Below, piece by piece: positions 16,731 through 27,510 of a stretch of 64,000 nucleotides of DNA (its first letter is position 1; the number at the start of each line of letters is the position of its first letter). The notes beneath the pieces were generated by a model. The model searched no databases, had not been told where the DNA came from, and saw nothing but the letters and a program-made list of their open reading frames with translations. This DNA comes from Litchfieldia alkalitelluris (lineage in GTDB: Bacteria > Bacillota > Bacilli > Bacillales > Salisediminibacteriaceae): the NCBI RefSeq assembly GCF_002153425.1, contig NZ_KZ119600.1:686418-750417 (forward strand). The letters are read 5' to 3'. The position numbers and the translations under genes were made by a program.

Positions 16731-18722
16731 ATGGGTTTTCTAGACGATATAAAAAAGGAAGTCATCATAGCCGACGGAGCGATGGGAACCCTTCTCTACT
16801 CTTATGGAATTGGAAATTGCTTTGAAGAGCTGAACCTGTCCCATGCTGAACAGATTAAGGGGATTCATCAAGCTTATTTACATGCAGGATCACAAATGAT
16901 ACAAACAAACACTTATGGTGCGAATTACGAGAAGCTAGCTCGATACGGATTAGAAGATGAAGTGAAACGAATAAATGCAGCTGCCGTCAAGATAGCGAAG
17001 GAAGCTGTGAAAGAGTTTAAAGATGAGGAATTGCGATTACTGAAGGGGAATGAGGCTTCCCTAGAAAATAAATATATATTCGGAACGATCGGTGGGATTC
17101 GGGCGTTACCAACAAAGCCCGTACCACTTACAGAAATAAAGCGAAACTTTCGTGAGCAACTGTACTGTTTGCTCATGGAAGGGGTCGATGGTATTTTACT
17201 AGAGACGTTTTACGATCTTGAGGAGCTTTCTACAGTGTTGGAGATTGCTAGGCGTGAAACGGAACTTCCTATCGTCGCTCAAGTATCCTTACATGACAAA
17301 GGCTTTGTTCAAGGTGGCATAGCTCTCCAAGATGCCTTAAGTAGATTAGAAGATTTTGGGGCAGATGTAGTTGGTCTGAACTGTCGAATGGGGCCGTTAC
17401 ATATGATTAGCTCCCTCGAGCAGGTTCCCATTCCACCGAAGGCATATTTATCTGCCTATCCAAATGCGAGCTTGCCGAGTTATTCGGAGGGCCGATATCA
17501 CTACTCATCAAACTTTGATTATTTTAAGGAATCAGCAGTTTCTTTAAGAAATCAGGGAGTAAGGCTGATTGGAGGTTGTTGTGGGACGACACCTGAGCAT
17601 ATTAAGGCTATTGCCAGCGCGGTGAAAGGGGCGGAGCCTGTTTTAGAAAAAGAAGTCTTTGCTGTAAAACGTGAAAGTGTATCAGTCCAAGACGTAACTT
17701 CAAAAACGGATAGTCATTTAAAAACTGAAGCTGAAGTTGAAGCGTCAGAATCATCGCCACCTTCCACCTCATTAGTAGACATTGCGAAGGAACGGGAAAC
17801 CGTAATTGTTGAATTTGATACGCCAAAAAACTTAGATACGGCGAAGTTTTTAAGAGGTGCTCAAGCACTGAAGGAATCTGGTGTTGACGCTATTACCTTA
17901 GCAGATAATTCACTGGCGACTCCTAGAATATGCAACTTAAGCATGGCTGTTCAGCTGAAGCAGGAAATTGAAGTTCCGCCCCTTGTTCATATTGCATGTC
18001 GTGACAGAAACTTAATAGGAATGCAGTCGCATTTAATGGGGCTTTCCACATTAGGTATCAATAATGTGTTAGCCGTTACTGGAGATCCAGCTAAAGTAGG
18101 GGATTTTCCTGGTGCAACGTCTGTGTATGACCTATCATCTATTGAACTCATTCAATTAATTAAGCAATGTAATAAAGGGTTATCATTCACTGGCAAGCCA
18201 CTTGGAAAAGGGACAAACTTTACGGTTGCTGCTGCGTTTAATCCGAATGTAAGACGATTAGATCAGGCTGTAGTACGAATGCAGAAGAAAATAGATGCAG
18301 GTGCAGACTACTTTATGACACAGCCCGTTTATTCTTTGGAAAAAATTGAGGAGCTTCACCAGCACACAAAGGGTATAGATGCTCCTGTTTATCTCGGAAT
18401 TATGCCACTGACTAGTTATCGAAACGCTGAATTTTTACATCATGAAGTGCCTGGTATTAAATTGACGGATGATGTAAGGGAAGCGATGGCAGCACATAAA
18501 GGAGATAAGGAACGCTCAAAGCAAGAAGGGTTGGCAATTGCGAAGCATTTAATTGATGGGGCGATGGAGTATTTTAACGGAATCTACTTAATCACTCCGT
18601 TTTTACACTATGATATTACGGTGGAATTGACGAAATATATACGCCAAAAGGCAAAGGAAAGAGCAGGCTTAAAGATAGCAGAACCTGTGGGAAGGAAGGT
18701 TTTCGATGGGAACATTATTTGA
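16731..18722 (+). CDS. yitJ: Bifunctional homocysteine S-methyltransferase / 5,10-methylenetetrahydrofolate reductase
   Basis: 663 residues in two parts. Residues 1 to about 295 are a homocysteine S-methyltransferase domain with the zinc ligands Cys218 (GLNCRMGP), Cys283 and Cys284 ([10 protein letters not shown]). Residues about 345-650 are a MetF-type methylenetetrahydrofolate reductase ([15 protein letters not shown] at the start, [15 protein letters not shown] for [13 protein letters not shown]). It would supply 5-methyl-THF and can methylate homocysteine itself. It overlaps metH by 17 bases, so the methyl donor is made next to the cobalamin-dependent enzyme that uses it. Confidence 0.93.
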   Translation: MGFLDDIKKEVIIADGAMGTLLYSYGIGNCFEELNLSHAEQIKGIHQAYLHAGSQMIQTNTYGANYEKLARYGLEDEVKRINAAAVKIAKEAVKEFKDEELRLLKGNEASLENKYIFGTIGGIRALPTKPVPLTEIKRNFREQLYCLLMEGVDGILLETFYDLEELSTVLEIARRETELPIVAQVSLHDKGFVQGGIALQDALSRLEDFGADVVGLNCRMGPLHMISSLEQVPIPPKAYLSAYPNASLPSYSEGRYHYSSNFDYFKESAVSLRNQGVRLIGGCCGTTPEHIKAIASAVKGAEPVLEKEVFAVKRESVSVQDVTSKTDSHLKTEAEVEASESSPPSTSLVDIAKERETVIVEFDTPKNLDTAKFLRGAQALKESGVDAITLADNSLATPRICNLSMAVQLKQEIEVPPLVHIACRDRNLIGMQSHLMGLSTLGINNVLAVTGDPAKVGDFPGATSVYDLSSIELIQLIKQCNKGLSFTGKPLGKGTNFTVAAAFNPNVRRLDQAVVRMQKKIDAGADYFMTQPVYSLEKIEELHQHTKGIDAPVYLGIMPLTSYRNAEFLHHEVPGIKLTDDVREAMAAHKGDKERSKQEGLAIAKHLIDGAMEYFNGIYLITPFLHYDITVELTKYIRQKAKERAGLKIAEPVGRKVFDGNII

Positions 18723-21700
18723 ACAGCAGCTGAAGAATAAAATCTTAGTTTTCGACGGGGCAACAGGTACGATGTTTCAACAAGCGGATTTAACGGCTGA
18801 CCATTTTGGTGGAGAAGAATATGAAGGCTGTAATGAGTATCTGAATATTGTATCACCAGAGGTCGTGGAGGAGGTACATCGTCGCTATTTAGAAGCAGGC
18901 TCAGACATGATTGAAACAAATACATTCGGTGCCACGAGCATTGTCTTGGATGATTATGATCTCGGTAGTGAGGCGGAGGAGATCAATTATCAGTCTGCCC
19001 TCATTGCTCGAAAAGTAGCAGATGAGTTTTCCACAGCGGAGTGGCCGAGGTTTGTAGCTGGATCCATGGGTCCTACGACGAAAGCAATCTCCGTTACTGG
19101 CGGCGTAACCTTTGAAGGGTTAATTGATACGTATGAAGAACAAGTGCGTGGACTGCTCCGTGGAGGCGTGGATGTGTTGCTCTTGGAAACGTGTCAAGAT
19201 ATGCGTAATGTGAAAGCAGCTTACATCGGCATTCAACGAGCATCTGAAGCGTTTGGAAAAGAGCTTCCCCTGATTGTTTCAGGTACGATTGAACCAATGG
19301 GAACAACTCTAGCGGGACAAAACATCGAGGCTTTCTACTTGTCATTAGAGCATATGAAGCCTGCCATGGTCGGACTTAACTGTGCGACAGGTCCAGAATT
19401 TATGCGGGACCACGTTCGCTCATTATCCAATCTAGCAACGTCAGCAGTGAGCTGTTACCCGAATGCTGGCCTCCCTGATGAGGAAGGGAACTATCATGAA
19501 TCTCCAGAATCTTTGGCTAAAAAAATAGCTGCATTTGCTGAAAAAGGTTGGTTAAACATGGTAGGTGGTTGTTGCGGAACCACGCCAGAACATATTCGAG
19601 CTTTGGCGGAAGCGGTGAAACCATATTCACCAAGGGAAGTCCCTTCTGATCATCCGCACGGTGTGTCCGGGATTGAACCGTTAGTGTATGAAGATGATAT
19701 GAGACCACTAATGGTAGGGGAGAGGACCAATGTAATTGGATCGAGAAAATTTAAGGGCCTCATTGCAGATGGTAAATTCGAAGAAGCTTCTGAAATTGCA
19801 AGGGCACAAGTAAAGGGCGGCGCCCACATTATTGATATTTGCCTTGCTGACCCTGACCGTGAGGAACTTGAAGACATGGAATTGTTCCTAGAGCAGGTGA
19901 TTAATAAGGTTAAAGTACCCCTCATGATTGATACAACTGATGAGCTAGTGTTGGAAAAAGCACTTACCTACTGTCAGGGGAAAGCTATCATCAACTCCAT
20001 TAATTTAGAGGACGGGGAAGAACGTTTCGAAAAGGTTGTGCCACTCATTCATCGATATGGTGCTGCAGTCGTTGTTGGAACGATTGATGAAGTGGGAATG
20101 GCAACGACTGCTGAAAGAAAGCTCGAAGTTGCGAAGAGGAGCTATGATTTATTAGTCGAAAAATACGGTGTGAATCCACGTGATATTATATTCGATCCAC
20201 TTGTTTTTCCAGTAGGGACAGGTGATGCACAGTACATTGGCGCCGCAAAGGAAACGGTAGAGGGGATTCGACTGATTAAAGAAGCTCTCCCAAAATGTTT
20301 GACAATACTTGGAGTTAGTAATGTCTCCTTTGGGCTACCTCCTGTTGGAAGGGAAATTGTCAATGCAGTTTTCCTATACCATTGCACGAAGGTTGGTCTT
20401 GACTATGCTATTGTCAATACGGAAAAACTCGAGCGCTTTGCCTCTATTCCAGAGGGGGAAAGAGTGATGGCGGAAGAGCTGTTATTTGAGACGAGTGACG
20501 AAACGCTGGCAAAACTAGTTGAGTTTTATCGTGGAAAAAAATCCACATCTAAAAAGGTTGTCTCTAATTTATCTTTGGAAGAACGTCTTGCACATTATGT
20601 CGTTGAGGGGACAAAGGAAGGGCTCCTCCCTGACTTAGAAAAGGCACTAGCTAAGTTTTCCGATCCATTAGATATCATTAATGGCCCGTTAATGGATGGC
20701 ATGGCAAAGGTTGGGGAGTTATTCGATAAGAATCAGCTGATCGTGGCAGAGGTGCTTCAAAGTGCGGAAGTCATGAAAGCCTCTGTTGCCTACCTCGAAC
20801 AATTCATGGAGGTCAACGAAAATCGTTCGAAAGGGAAAGTGCTCCTAGCGACGGTTAAGGGCGACGTACATGATATTGGGAAAAATCTAGTCGAGATTAT
20901 TTTAAGCAATAATGGCTTTAAAGTAGTAGATTTAGGAATTAAAGTTACATCACAAACCTTAATAGAAGCGGTCCGTAAAGAAAGTCCAGATATGATTGGG
21001 TTATCGGGTCTATTAGTAAAATCGGCACAGCAAATGATGCTGACAGCGCAGGACTTACGCCAATCGGATATTTCTATTCCTATCTTAGTTGGTGGCGCAG
21101 CATTATCAAGGAAGTTTACGGAAAATAAAATTGGACCTGAATATGAGGGACCTGTTCTTTACTCTAAGGATGCAATGGATGGTCTTAGCCTTGCAAACCA
21201 ACTACAAAATCCTGAGGAAAAGAAAAAGATCGTTAAGAAGCTGGAGTTGAAAAAAAATGAAGAGGCCGCACAGAAAGGGGTTTTGGGCGATAGTGCTAAG
21301 GGTGTCGGAGCGAATGCAACTGCAACTGCTACTGCTGTAAAGGTGAGATCCAATGTATCCACGGAAGTTCCTGTGGTCGTCCCGCCAGATTTGAAGCGTC
21401 ACTTATTGCGCGATGTGCCGTTACAACACGTGTCGCCATATTTAAATTGGCAAACGTTATTAGGGAAGCACTTAGGAATCCAAGGGAAAGTGGAGCGTAG
21501 ATTGGCGGAAGGAGACGCAAAAGCTCTTGAATTGAAGGAGCTAATCGTGGACCTCCTTAAAGAAGGGGAAAAAGATAGTTTAATCTCCGTTAACGGCATG
21601 TATCAATTTTTCCCAGCCCAAGCAGACGGCGATGATATCATCATTTATGATCCAGTTGACCAAGGCAAAGTAATTGAACGATTTACTTTTCCAAGGCAGC

Positions 21701-22167
21701 CTGAAAAACCTCATTTATGTCTAGCCGACTTCTTACGTCCAGTATCCAGTGGTGAAATGGACTATGTTGGCTTCCTTGCAGTCACTGCTGGAAAAGGAAT
21801 TAGAGAGCAGGCGCAAAAATGGAAGGAACAAGGCGACTATTTGAAGAGCCATGGCATCCAGGCCCTCGCTCTAGAATTAGCAGAAGGAATGGCAGAGTAC
21901 GTCCATCACTTGATGCGTGATCAATGGGGCATTCCTGACCCAGCCGACTTTACAATGCAGGAGCGTTTTCGTGCGAAATACCACGGGGTACGTGTTTCTT
22001 ACGGCTACCCAGCATGTCCAGATTTGGAAGACCAAGCAAAGCTCTTTGATTTGATAAAACCTGACGCTATTGGGATTAATCTAACGGAAGGCTTCATGAT
22101 GGAGCCTGAAGCATCTGTTACAGCCATGGTTTTCGCTCACCCAGAAGGACGGTATTTTAGTGTTTGA
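18706..22167 (+). CDS. metH: Cobalamin-dependent methionine synthase
   Basis: 1153 residues with the full four-module layout. The homocysteine domain (1-300) has zinc ligands Cys226, Cys289 and Cys290. The pterin-binding domain covers about 330-590. The cobalamin cap and Rossmann domain (about 615-840) has the lower axial ligand His722 in DVHDIGKN. The reactivation domain (about 890-1153) has [20 protein letters not shown], which binds SAM. The linker before the reactivation domain is an Ala/Thr-rich low-complexity stretch. The start follows GGAAGGAAGG. It transfers the methyl group of 5-methyl-THF to homocysteine. Confidence 0.96.
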   Translation: MGTLFEQQLKNKILVFDGATGTMFQQADLTADHFGGEEYEGCNEYLNIVSPEVVEEVHRRYLEAGSDMIETNTFGATSIVLDDYDLGSEAEEINYQSALIARKVADEFSTAEWPRFVAGSMGPTTKAISVTGGVTFEGLIDTYEEQVRGLLRGGVDVLLLETCQDMRNVKAAYIGIQRASEAFGKELPLIVSGTIEPMGTTLAGQNIEAFYLSLEHMKPAMVGLNCATGPEFMRDHVRSLSNLATSAVSCYPNAGLPDEEGNYHESPESLAKKIAAFAEKGWLNMVGGCCGTTPEHIRALAEAVKPYSPREVPSDHPHGVSGIEPLVYEDDMRPLMVGERTNVIGSRKFKGLIADGKFEEASEIARAQVKGGAHIIDICLADPDREELEDMELFLEQVINKVKVPLMIDTTDELVLEKALTYCQGKAIINSINLEDGEERFEKVVPLIHRYGAAVVVGTIDEVGMATTAERKLEVAKRSYDLLVEKYGVNPRDIIFDPLVFPVGTGDAQYIGAAKETVEGIRLIKEALPKCLTILGVSNVSFGLPPVGREIVNAVFLYHCTKVGLDYAIVNTEKLERFASIPEGERVMAEELLFETSDETLAKLVEFYRGKKSTSKKVVSNLSLEERLAHYVVEGTKEGLLPDLEKALAKFSDPLDIINGPLMDGMAKVGELFDKNQLIVAEVLQSAEVMKASVAYLEQFMEVNENRSKGKVLLATVKGDVHDIGKNLVEIILSNNGFKVVDLGIKVTSQTLIEAVRKESPDMIGLSGLLVKSAQQMMLTAQDLRQSDISIPILVGGAALSRKFTENKIGPEYEGPVLYSKDAMDGLSLANQLQNPEEKKKIVKKLELKKNEEAAQKGVLGDSAKGVGANATATATAVKVRSNVSTEVPVVVPPDLKRHLLRDVPLQHVSPYLNWQTLLGKHLGIQGKVERRLAEGDAKALELKELIVDLLKEGEKDSLISVNGMYQFFPAQADGDDIIIYDPVDQGKVIERFTFPRQPEKPHLCLADFLRPVSSGEMDYVGFLAVTAGKGIREQAQKWKEQGDYLKSHGIQALALELAEGMAEYVHHLMRDQWGIPDPADFTMQERFRAKYHGVRVSYGYPACPDLEDQAKLFDLIKPDAIGINLTEGFMMEPEASVTAMVFAHPEGRYFSV

Positions 22168-22268
22168 TAGGGTGGTTTGTGGCTATGGTTGTTGAATGCT
22201 GATTTGTGGTTGCTGAATGGTGATTTTGGTATTTGGTTGATTTTGTGGGGAATTTTGTGTTTGTAAGG

Positions 22269-22307
22269 AGTAGTTCAGGCTAAATGTAGTCTGAACTGCT
22301 TTTTTTT
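22269..22307 (+). terminator. Rho-independent terminator of the met operon
   Basis: AGTAGTTCAG and CTGAACTGCT pair and are followed by eight T. The 100 bases between the metH stop and this hairpin are G/T-rich and hold no gene. Confidence 0.92.
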
Positions 22308-22344
22308 GCTGGGGAGCTGGAGTTTGTGCTGGGGTGGGTGTTGC

Positions 22345-23190
22345 TCCGGGCACTAAGACAAAGAAATAGTGCCCGAAGGTCTTAACTCGCCGTTGCTCCG
22401 GGCACTAAGAGCAAGCAATAGTGCCCGAAGGTCTTAACTCGCAGTTGCTCCGGGCACTAAGAGCAAGTAATAGTGCCCGAAGCGCCTAACTCGCCGTTGC
22501 TCCGGGCACTAAGAGCAAGTAATAGTGCCCGAAGGTCTCAACTCGTAGCTGCTTCGGGCACTAAGAGCAAGGAATAATGCCCGAAGGCCTTAACTCGCAG
22601 TTGCTCCGGGCACTAAGAGCAAGTAATAGTGCCCGAAGCGCCTAACTCGCCGTTGATCCGGGCACTAAGACAAAGCAATAGTGCCCGAAGGTCTCAACTC
22701 GTAGCTGTTTCGGGCACTAAGAGCAAGTAATAGTGCCCGAAGCCGCCATCTCACAGTTGCTCCGGGCACTAAGAGCAAGTAATAGTGCCCGAAGCAGCTA
22801 ACTCGCCGTTGATCCGGGCACTAAGACAAAGCAATAGTGCCCGAAGGTCTCAACTCGTAGCTGTTTCGGGCACTAAGAGCAAGTAATAGTGCCCGAAGCC
22901 GCCATCTCACAGTTGCTCCGGGCACTAAGAGCAAGTAATAGTGCCCGAAGCCACCATCTCAGAGTAGCTCCGGGCACTAAGACAAAGAAATAGTGCCCGA
23001 AGGCCTTAACTCAGAGCTGCTCCGGGCACTAAGAGCAAGAAATAGTGCCCGAAGGTCTTAACTCGCCGTTGCTCCGGGCACTAAGACAAAGGAATAGTGC
23101 CCGAAGCCGCCATCTCACAGCTGCTCCGGGCACTAAGAGCAAGAAATAGTGCCCGAAGCCCTCAAATCGCCGTTGCTCTGGGCACTATCA
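22345..23190. repeat. Palindromic tandem array B2 (52-bp period, CGGGCACTA family)
   Basis: Seventeen units, the last degenerate. Each has CCGGGCACTAAGA and TAGTGCCCGAAG around a loop of about 10 bases (AGCAAGTA or CAAAGCA types), then a private linker such as GGTCTTAACTCGCAGTTG. A block of three units at 22655-22810 is repeated almost exactly at 22811-22966, which shows recent expansion by whole units. It lies right behind the met operon terminator. Confidence 0.93.
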
Positions 23191-23319
23191 CTAGATTCAT
23201 CTCTCGCAGCTCTACTGTCCGCGCATTCATGCATTCATTCATTAGATAGTTCGCCCCCCATTAGATACTCCGCAGCCCCCCAATTCACCATCCACAACAT
23301 CATTCCGAATCCATATCCC

Positions 23320-23349
23320 TTGAAAATTTCGTATCTCGAAATATATAAT
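23320..23349 (+). promoter_or_regulatory. Sigma-A promoter of the MFS gene
   Basis: TTGAAA (23320-23325) and TATAAT (23344-23349) with an 18-bp spacer, 30 bases before the MFS start. Confidence 0.75.
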
Positions 23350-23378
23350 AGGAGTAGATAATTAAGGAAGTGACCTTC

Positions 23379-24668
23379 ATGCATGATAAAAATTGGAAAC
23401 GGAATTTGTACATTTTAATGGTCTGTCAGTTTTTTGTGATGGCTGCCATGACAATGATCATCCCCTTTTTACCCCTTTACCTTCAAGATTTAGGTGTTAC
23501 TGACCCGCAGGCAGTGAGTCGGTGGTCAGGAATTATCTTCGGTGTTAACTTTTTAAGTGCCTTTTTATTTTCACCACTTTGGGGAAAACTAGCTGATCGC
23601 CATGGCAGAAAACTTATGCTGCTTCGATCTGGATTCGGGATGGCGATTGTAATTACATTAACAGGTTTTGCCACAGGACCTTGGTCGTTGTTTTTTCTCA
23701 GGTTCTTAAATGGAATGATTTCGGGATTTATTCCTGCTGCTATCGCACTGATGTCCATGAGTACACCGAAAAAACAAGTGGGATATTCACTAGGTATGTT
23801 ACAGGCTGGAGCCGTTGCAGGTGGTATTTGTGGTCCTTTATTCGGGGGGATCATGGCTGATTTCATGGGCTTTCGAATGATTTTTTACGTAACAGGAGGG
23901 ACCATTTTAATTGCTGCTTTCGGAGTCTTATTTTTTGTAAAAGAGAATTTCCAGAAAAAAGAAGAGAAAGTAAAAACCAATACATTACAAGACTTCAAAA
24001 AAGTTGTATCCACTTCACCAATTCTTTCTTTATTTGTGGTATTCTTCGTAGTTCAATGTGCGTTGATCGGAATTAATCCACTACTATCTTTGTTTGTGCA
24101 AGAGCTGACCCCATCACAAAATATTGCGTTTTACGCAGGGCTTGCCATGTCAGTGATGGGCTTTGCGAACATGTCAGCTAGTCCGTTTTTAGGAAAGCTT
24201 AGTGACAAAAAAGGGCATCACTTTGTATTATTGTTAGCTCTGCTGTTTGCTGCAATTGTCACACTGCCGCAAGCCTTCGTAGCCTCCTATTGGCAGTTAA
24301 TTGCTTTCCGATTTCTGTTAGGGCTTTGTTTGGGCGGCCTCCTTCCATCTATTAATTCACTGATACGTCATTTGGCACCAGTTGGGATGGAAAGTAGAAC
24401 ATTTGGTTTTTCCAATAGCTTTATGTATCTGGGCACGATGCTTGGTCCGACGGTTGGTGGATGGTTAGCCTCTGTTGCAGGGATAAGAAGTCTATTTATT
24501 GCCTCCTCCATTCTATTATTCTTAAATGTTCTCATTGTAAAATATCGTGTTGTGCCAGTGATGGTTCAGAGGAAACGTGATGAGAAGCGGGAAGATTTAC
24601 AGAAGGAGAAAAAGCAAGACAACCGACAAAATAACGCCAAAGAGAAACATCATTTAGGGCAGGCGTAG
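23379..24668 (+). CDS. MFS multidrug-type efflux transporter
   Basis: 429 residues from the ATG at 23379, which has AAGGAAGTG at good distance; an in-frame GTG at 23370 overlaps that site and is less likely. About twelve hydrophobic segments are seen, with the MFS motif WGKLADRHGRK in the loop after the second segment and the related FLGKLSDKKGHH in the second half. The DHA1 drug-proton antiporter motif GPLFGGIMAD is present. The C-terminal tail (about 395-429) is rich in Lys, Glu and Gln. The substrate cannot be told from the sequence. Confidence 0.88.
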   Translation: MHDKNWKRNLYILMVCQFFVMAAMTMIIPFLPLYLQDLGVTDPQAVSRWSGIIFGVNFLSAFLFSPLWGKLADRHGRKLMLLRSGFGMAIVITLTGFATGPWSLFFLRFLNGMISGFIPAAIALMSMSTPKKQVGYSLGMLQAGAVAGGICGPLFGGIMADFMGFRMIFYVTGGTILIAAFGVLFFVKENFQKKEEKVKTNTLQDFKKVVSTSPILSLFVVFFVVQCALIGINPLLSLFVQELTPSQNIAFYAGLAMSVMGFANMSASPFLGKLSDKKGHHFVLLLALLFAAIVTLPQAFVASYWQLIAFRFLLGLCLGGLLPSINSLIRHLAPVGMESRTFGFSNSFMYLGTMLGPTVGGWLASVAGIRSLFIASSILLFLNVLIVKYRVVPVMVQRKRDEKREDLQKEKKQDNRQNNAKEKHHLGQA

Positions 24669-24696
24669 GAAAAAAAGAAATCGGTTAAATGAAACT

Positions 24697-24724
24697 TTGA
24701 TCAAACCATCACCGTAACTATAAT
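24697..24724 (+). promoter_or_regulatory. Sigma-A-like promoter
   Basis: TTGATC (24697-24702) and TATAAT (24719-24724) with a 16-bp spacer, upstream of the DUF4003-like gene. Confidence 0.6.
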
Positions 24725-24747
24725 ATAGTTAATTTACGAAGGATGGG

Positions 24748-25740
24748 ATGAAGATGGGGCATGATCTAGAACGAACCGTTAATGATTATACAAAAACTTT
24801 TGTTCAGTTAAAGAAAAAACTGAGGTGGCATGTCTCTGATGAACGAACGTTGATGATGGTGTCAACCCTTTATTTAATGAAGGGAAAAGAATTTGATATA
24901 GAAAACTTCCTAGATGTTTCTGAATATATTAAAAAAAGTGTGGGGATGTTTTCCTCACTGAAATCTTCGCAACGATTTTCTACTGCGGCAATGCTAGATT
25001 TAAAGTATGAAGACCCTAAGGAGAAATTTCATGAGTACCTCAAAGCATACGAAGAGTTAGTTGCTGGTGGTTTTCACAGGGGGAACTTTACTTATATTGC
25101 TGCATTAGGCGTGATGACTGCCGATTTGTCTTCAGCAGGATATGAGCCCCTAGTTAAGCGAGCGATGGAAGTGTACAAAGGGATGAAGAAGGAGCACGTC
25201 TTCTTAACTGGACAAAGTGATTATCCACTAGCTGTTCTTTTAGCACAGCAAGAACAGAATGTAGAAGAGATGATGGTTGTAATAGATAATTACTATCGTG
25301 GTTTAAATAAGGAAGGATTTAGAAAAGGAAATGACCTTCAGTTTTTAAGTCATATATTATCTCTTCAAACGGAAATGGGTACAGATTTACTAATACATCG
25401 TTGTTGTGACTATATTGATAGTTTTAGAAAAGCAGGTAGAAGAATGAAGCCCATGTATTACCCTGTAATTGGATTGCTTGCGATTGTTGGGGAAGCCTCT
25501 CATAATGTTGAACGTGTAATGAGTTTGTATGAACGATTAAATAAGGAGAAGCCTTTCCGTTGGCATAAGGATATGAATTTTCTGATGGCGGTAAACTTTT
25601 TGGTTAAGGATAAAGTGGAGGACGGAAGTTTGTTAAGCGCAGGAATACAAACGACCATTGAAGCCATCATTCAAGCACAGCAGGCTGCAATGATCGCTGC
25701 CATGTCAGGTGGGGCTGCAGCTAGCAGTAGCAGCAACTAA
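24748..25740 (+). CDS. DUF4003-like cytoplasmic protein
   Basis: 330 residues, mainly helical, with no signal peptide or membrane segment. It looks like the DUF4003 family of Bacillus proteins (VSTLYLMKGKEFD near residue 36, GGFHRGNFTYIAALGVM near 110), whose function is unknown. The C-terminus ends in a low-complexity Ala/Gly/Ser tail. Two starts are possible, ATG at 24748 or ATG at 24754; the AAGGATG upstream suits the second slightly better. It is a single gene between its own promoter and a terminator. Confidence 0.65.
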   Translation: MKMGHDLERTVNDYTKTFVQLKKKLRWHVSDERTLMMVSTLYLMKGKEFDIENFLDVSEYIKKSVGMFSSLKSSQRFSTAAMLDLKYEDPKEKFHEYLKAYEELVAGGFHRGNFTYIAALGVMTADLSSAGYEPLVKRAMEVYKGMKKEHVFLTGQSDYPLAVLLAQQEQNVEEMMVVIDNYYRGLNKEGFRKGNDLQFLSHILSLQTEMGTDLLIHRCCDYIDSFRKAGRRMKPMYYPVIGLLAIVGEASHNVERVMSLYERLNKEKPFRWHKDMNFLMAVNFLVKDKVEDGSLLSAGIQTTIEAIIQAQQAAMIAAMSGGAAASSSSN

Positions 25741-25745
25741 ATTCA

Positions 25746-25796
25746 AAAGGTACCTTTTTCACATTGCCCAGTGAAAGAAGGTACCTTTTTATTTTT
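25746..25796. terminator. Bidirectional terminator
   Basis: AAGGTACCTTTTTCAC and GTGAAAGAAGGTACCTT form a long stem followed by TTTTATTTTT. The A-rich start of the 5' arm gives a T tract on the minus strand too. It separates the convergent DUF4003-like and SEC-C genes. Confidence 0.88.
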
Positions 25797-25805
25797 ATGA
25801 AGCAC

Positions 25806-26516
25806 TTAAACTAAGTCTTCCATTCGTTCTTTCACGCCTTCTAGAGCGTCTTGATCCTCAGACATAGCACGTGCTTTTTCATAAAGCTGAACGGCTTTTT
25901 CTTTATCAACATTAGCTAATTTAGGGAAGATGAGGGAGTTATACATATCGCCCCAGCGAATATATCCCCATGGATTATCGTATTCTTTTGTTATTTGCTC
26001 AAACAATCTTTCCCCTTTAGTAACTTCACCGATTAAGAATAAACCTTCTGCTGCTGCTGTTCCCATATTAAATAAAAGGTTGGAGTTAGATTCAGGGAAG
26101 TGGTGTCTAAACTGTTTTGCAAAATCAATTCTTACTTGTATGTATCTTTCATCTTTATGGCCAGCTCTCTCCAGTGCCATGTCAAAGTCCTGCACCCAAT
26201 TGAACAACAGATGGTGACCTGTCATTCTATCATCTATTAATCTATCTGCTTCCTGTATGTCTTTGATATCACTAACGGCAATCCATTCTAGGCATTTCAT
26301 CCAAGCTGCAACCCAATAATCACATGCTTGACTAGCTTCGTTTTTGTAAAAAAAAGTGTAGCCTTGTTCAATATCGCGGTCTACTTCTTCAAAAGGTGCG
26401 TCGATCGTAATTGATGGCTGGATCTCCTCCTTGTTTAAGTTTATACAGCATTTTTTATATTTTTTTCCACTGCCACAAAAACATGGATCGTTTCTGCCGA
26501 TGTCCATTCTATTCAT
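25806..26516 (-). CDS. SEC-C motif protein
   Basis: 236 residues. The N-terminus carries a SEC-C zinc motif, GRNDPCFCGSGKKYKKCC, with the Cys pattern CxCx8CC. The rest (about 35-236) is helical with a TPR-like feel (LFEQITKEYDN, LANVDKEKAVQLYEKARAM). SEC-C motifs occur in SecA and in many stand-alone proteins as a metal and protein-binding tag; the partner here is unknown. The start is uncertain: ATG at 26516 lies very close to AGAGGAG, and ATG at 26507 would give the more usual MDIGRNDPC beginning. Confidence 0.8.
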   Translation of the reverse strand: MNRMDIGRNDPCFCGSGKKYKKCCINLNKEEIQPSITIDAPFEEVDRDIEQGYTFFYKNEASQACDYWVAAWMKCLEWIAVSDIKDIQEADRLIDDRMTGHHLLFNWVQDFDMALERAGHKDERYIQVRIDFAKQFRHHFPESNSNLLFNMGTAAAEGLFLIGEVTKGERLFEQITKEYDNPWGYIRWGDMYNSLIFPKLANVDKEKAVQLYEKARAMSEDQDALEGVKERMEDLV

Positions 26517-26720
26517 CACTCCTCTTATATATTATTGTAGACTATAGTGGACGATTATGACAGAATTTTCAAATGTTAAGGAACACTATTTTTCTTATAA
26601 AACCTTTTCTAACATACTAGGAAATGGTAATGTATTAATGATAGGGTAGATTGCTTATCACATACGATTATTTTCAAGGTATGCTAAATAAAACAATGAC
26701 AGGTTGAATAGGAGATCGAG

Positions 26721-27173
26721 ATGGATTATCGCAAATATGTTTTAGCTGAATCAGTGGGTTACAGGATTACTGCAACAGCAAGATTAGTCATTAATCGGTT
26801 GAACAATAATTTTAAGGCAAGGAATCTCCCTGTGACACACGAGCAGTGGGCAATCATGATTCGGCTATGGGAAGAAGATGGTCTCACACAGTACAAACTC
26901 TCACAGCTTACGGGGAAAGATCAACCTAGTGTGTCGAGATTAATTAATAACTTAGAAAAAAATGAAATCGTCACGCGTGTATCACATCCAGTGGACAAGA
27001 GAACCAATCTAATTTTTCTCACAGCAAAAGGTAAAAAAATGCAGGTTGGTTTAATTGAGCAGGCCCAAAAGACAATTGATGATATATCAAAAAATATATC
27101 CGAGGAAGATATGAATACCTTTTTAAAGGTCTTAACTCAAATTGATGAAAACTTAACGGAAGAACAGGAGTAG
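26721..27173 (+). CDS. MarR-family transcriptional regulator
   Basis: 150 residues with a winged helix-turn-helix: LTQYKLSQLTGKDQPSVSRL as helices 3-4 and THPVDKRTNLIFLT-type wing residues (SHPVDKRTNLIFLTAKGK). It probably acts as a dimer, but its target is not clear. It lies before the iron-transport operon on the same strand, separated by a terminator and a Fur-controlled promoter, so it is likely an independent unit. Confidence 0.88.
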   Translation: MDYRKYVLAESVGYRITATARLVINRLNNNFKARNLPVTHEQWAIMIRLWEEDGLTQYKLSQLTGKDQPSVSRLINNLEKNEIVTRVSHPVDKRTNLIFLTAKGKKMQVGLIEQAQKTIDDISKNISEEDMNTFLKVLTQIDENLTEEQE

Positions 27174-27212
27174 TGCTCTACGGCGAGAATCGTAGAGTGC
27201 TTTTTTGTTTTA
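27173..27212 (+). terminator. Rho-independent terminator
   Basis: AGTGCTCTACG and CGTAGAGTGCT pair and are followed by TTTTTTGTTTT. It starts at the marR stop codon. Confidence 0.92.
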
Positions 27213-27387
27213 AGGGGAAGGCTAGAGGCGTCTGCCCCTCTAGTGAAAGTAGTTGTGGGGACAATGAAAACAATTATCATTTGTAGAAAGTAGTTTCGTT
27301 CATACTTAGAACACGCTATGTATATACATTATTCTTGGGAATCCCCTATTGAAAACTTGTTTAAACAAATTGTTTGTTAATTTATCA

Positions 27388-27417
27388 TTGACAATGATTA
27401 TCAATAGCAATTATAAT
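27388..27417 (+). promoter_or_regulatory. Promoter with overlapping Fur box for yclNOPQ
   Basis: TTGACA (27388-27393) and TATAAT (27412-27417) have an 18-bp spacer. TGACAATGATTATCA (27389-27403) matches the Fur 7-1-7 box TGATAATNATTATCA at all but one position and overlaps the -35 and spacer. Iron-bound Fur would block the promoter. Confidence 0.85.
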
Positions 27418-27510
27418 GACATCAGTGAAGTGATGAGAATAGTTCTCAATTAGAATCATTCTAAATAAGATCCAAGGATCAGAAATAGCCGTCAGTAAGG
27501 TGTTGTTTTC

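Noticed and set aside
19094-21599. Several minus-strand frames inside metH
   Set aside because: Shadows of the strongly biased metH coding sequence.
23149-23361. 70-codon frame before the MFS gene
   Set aside because: Begins in array B2 and covers the MFS promoter; no start signal.
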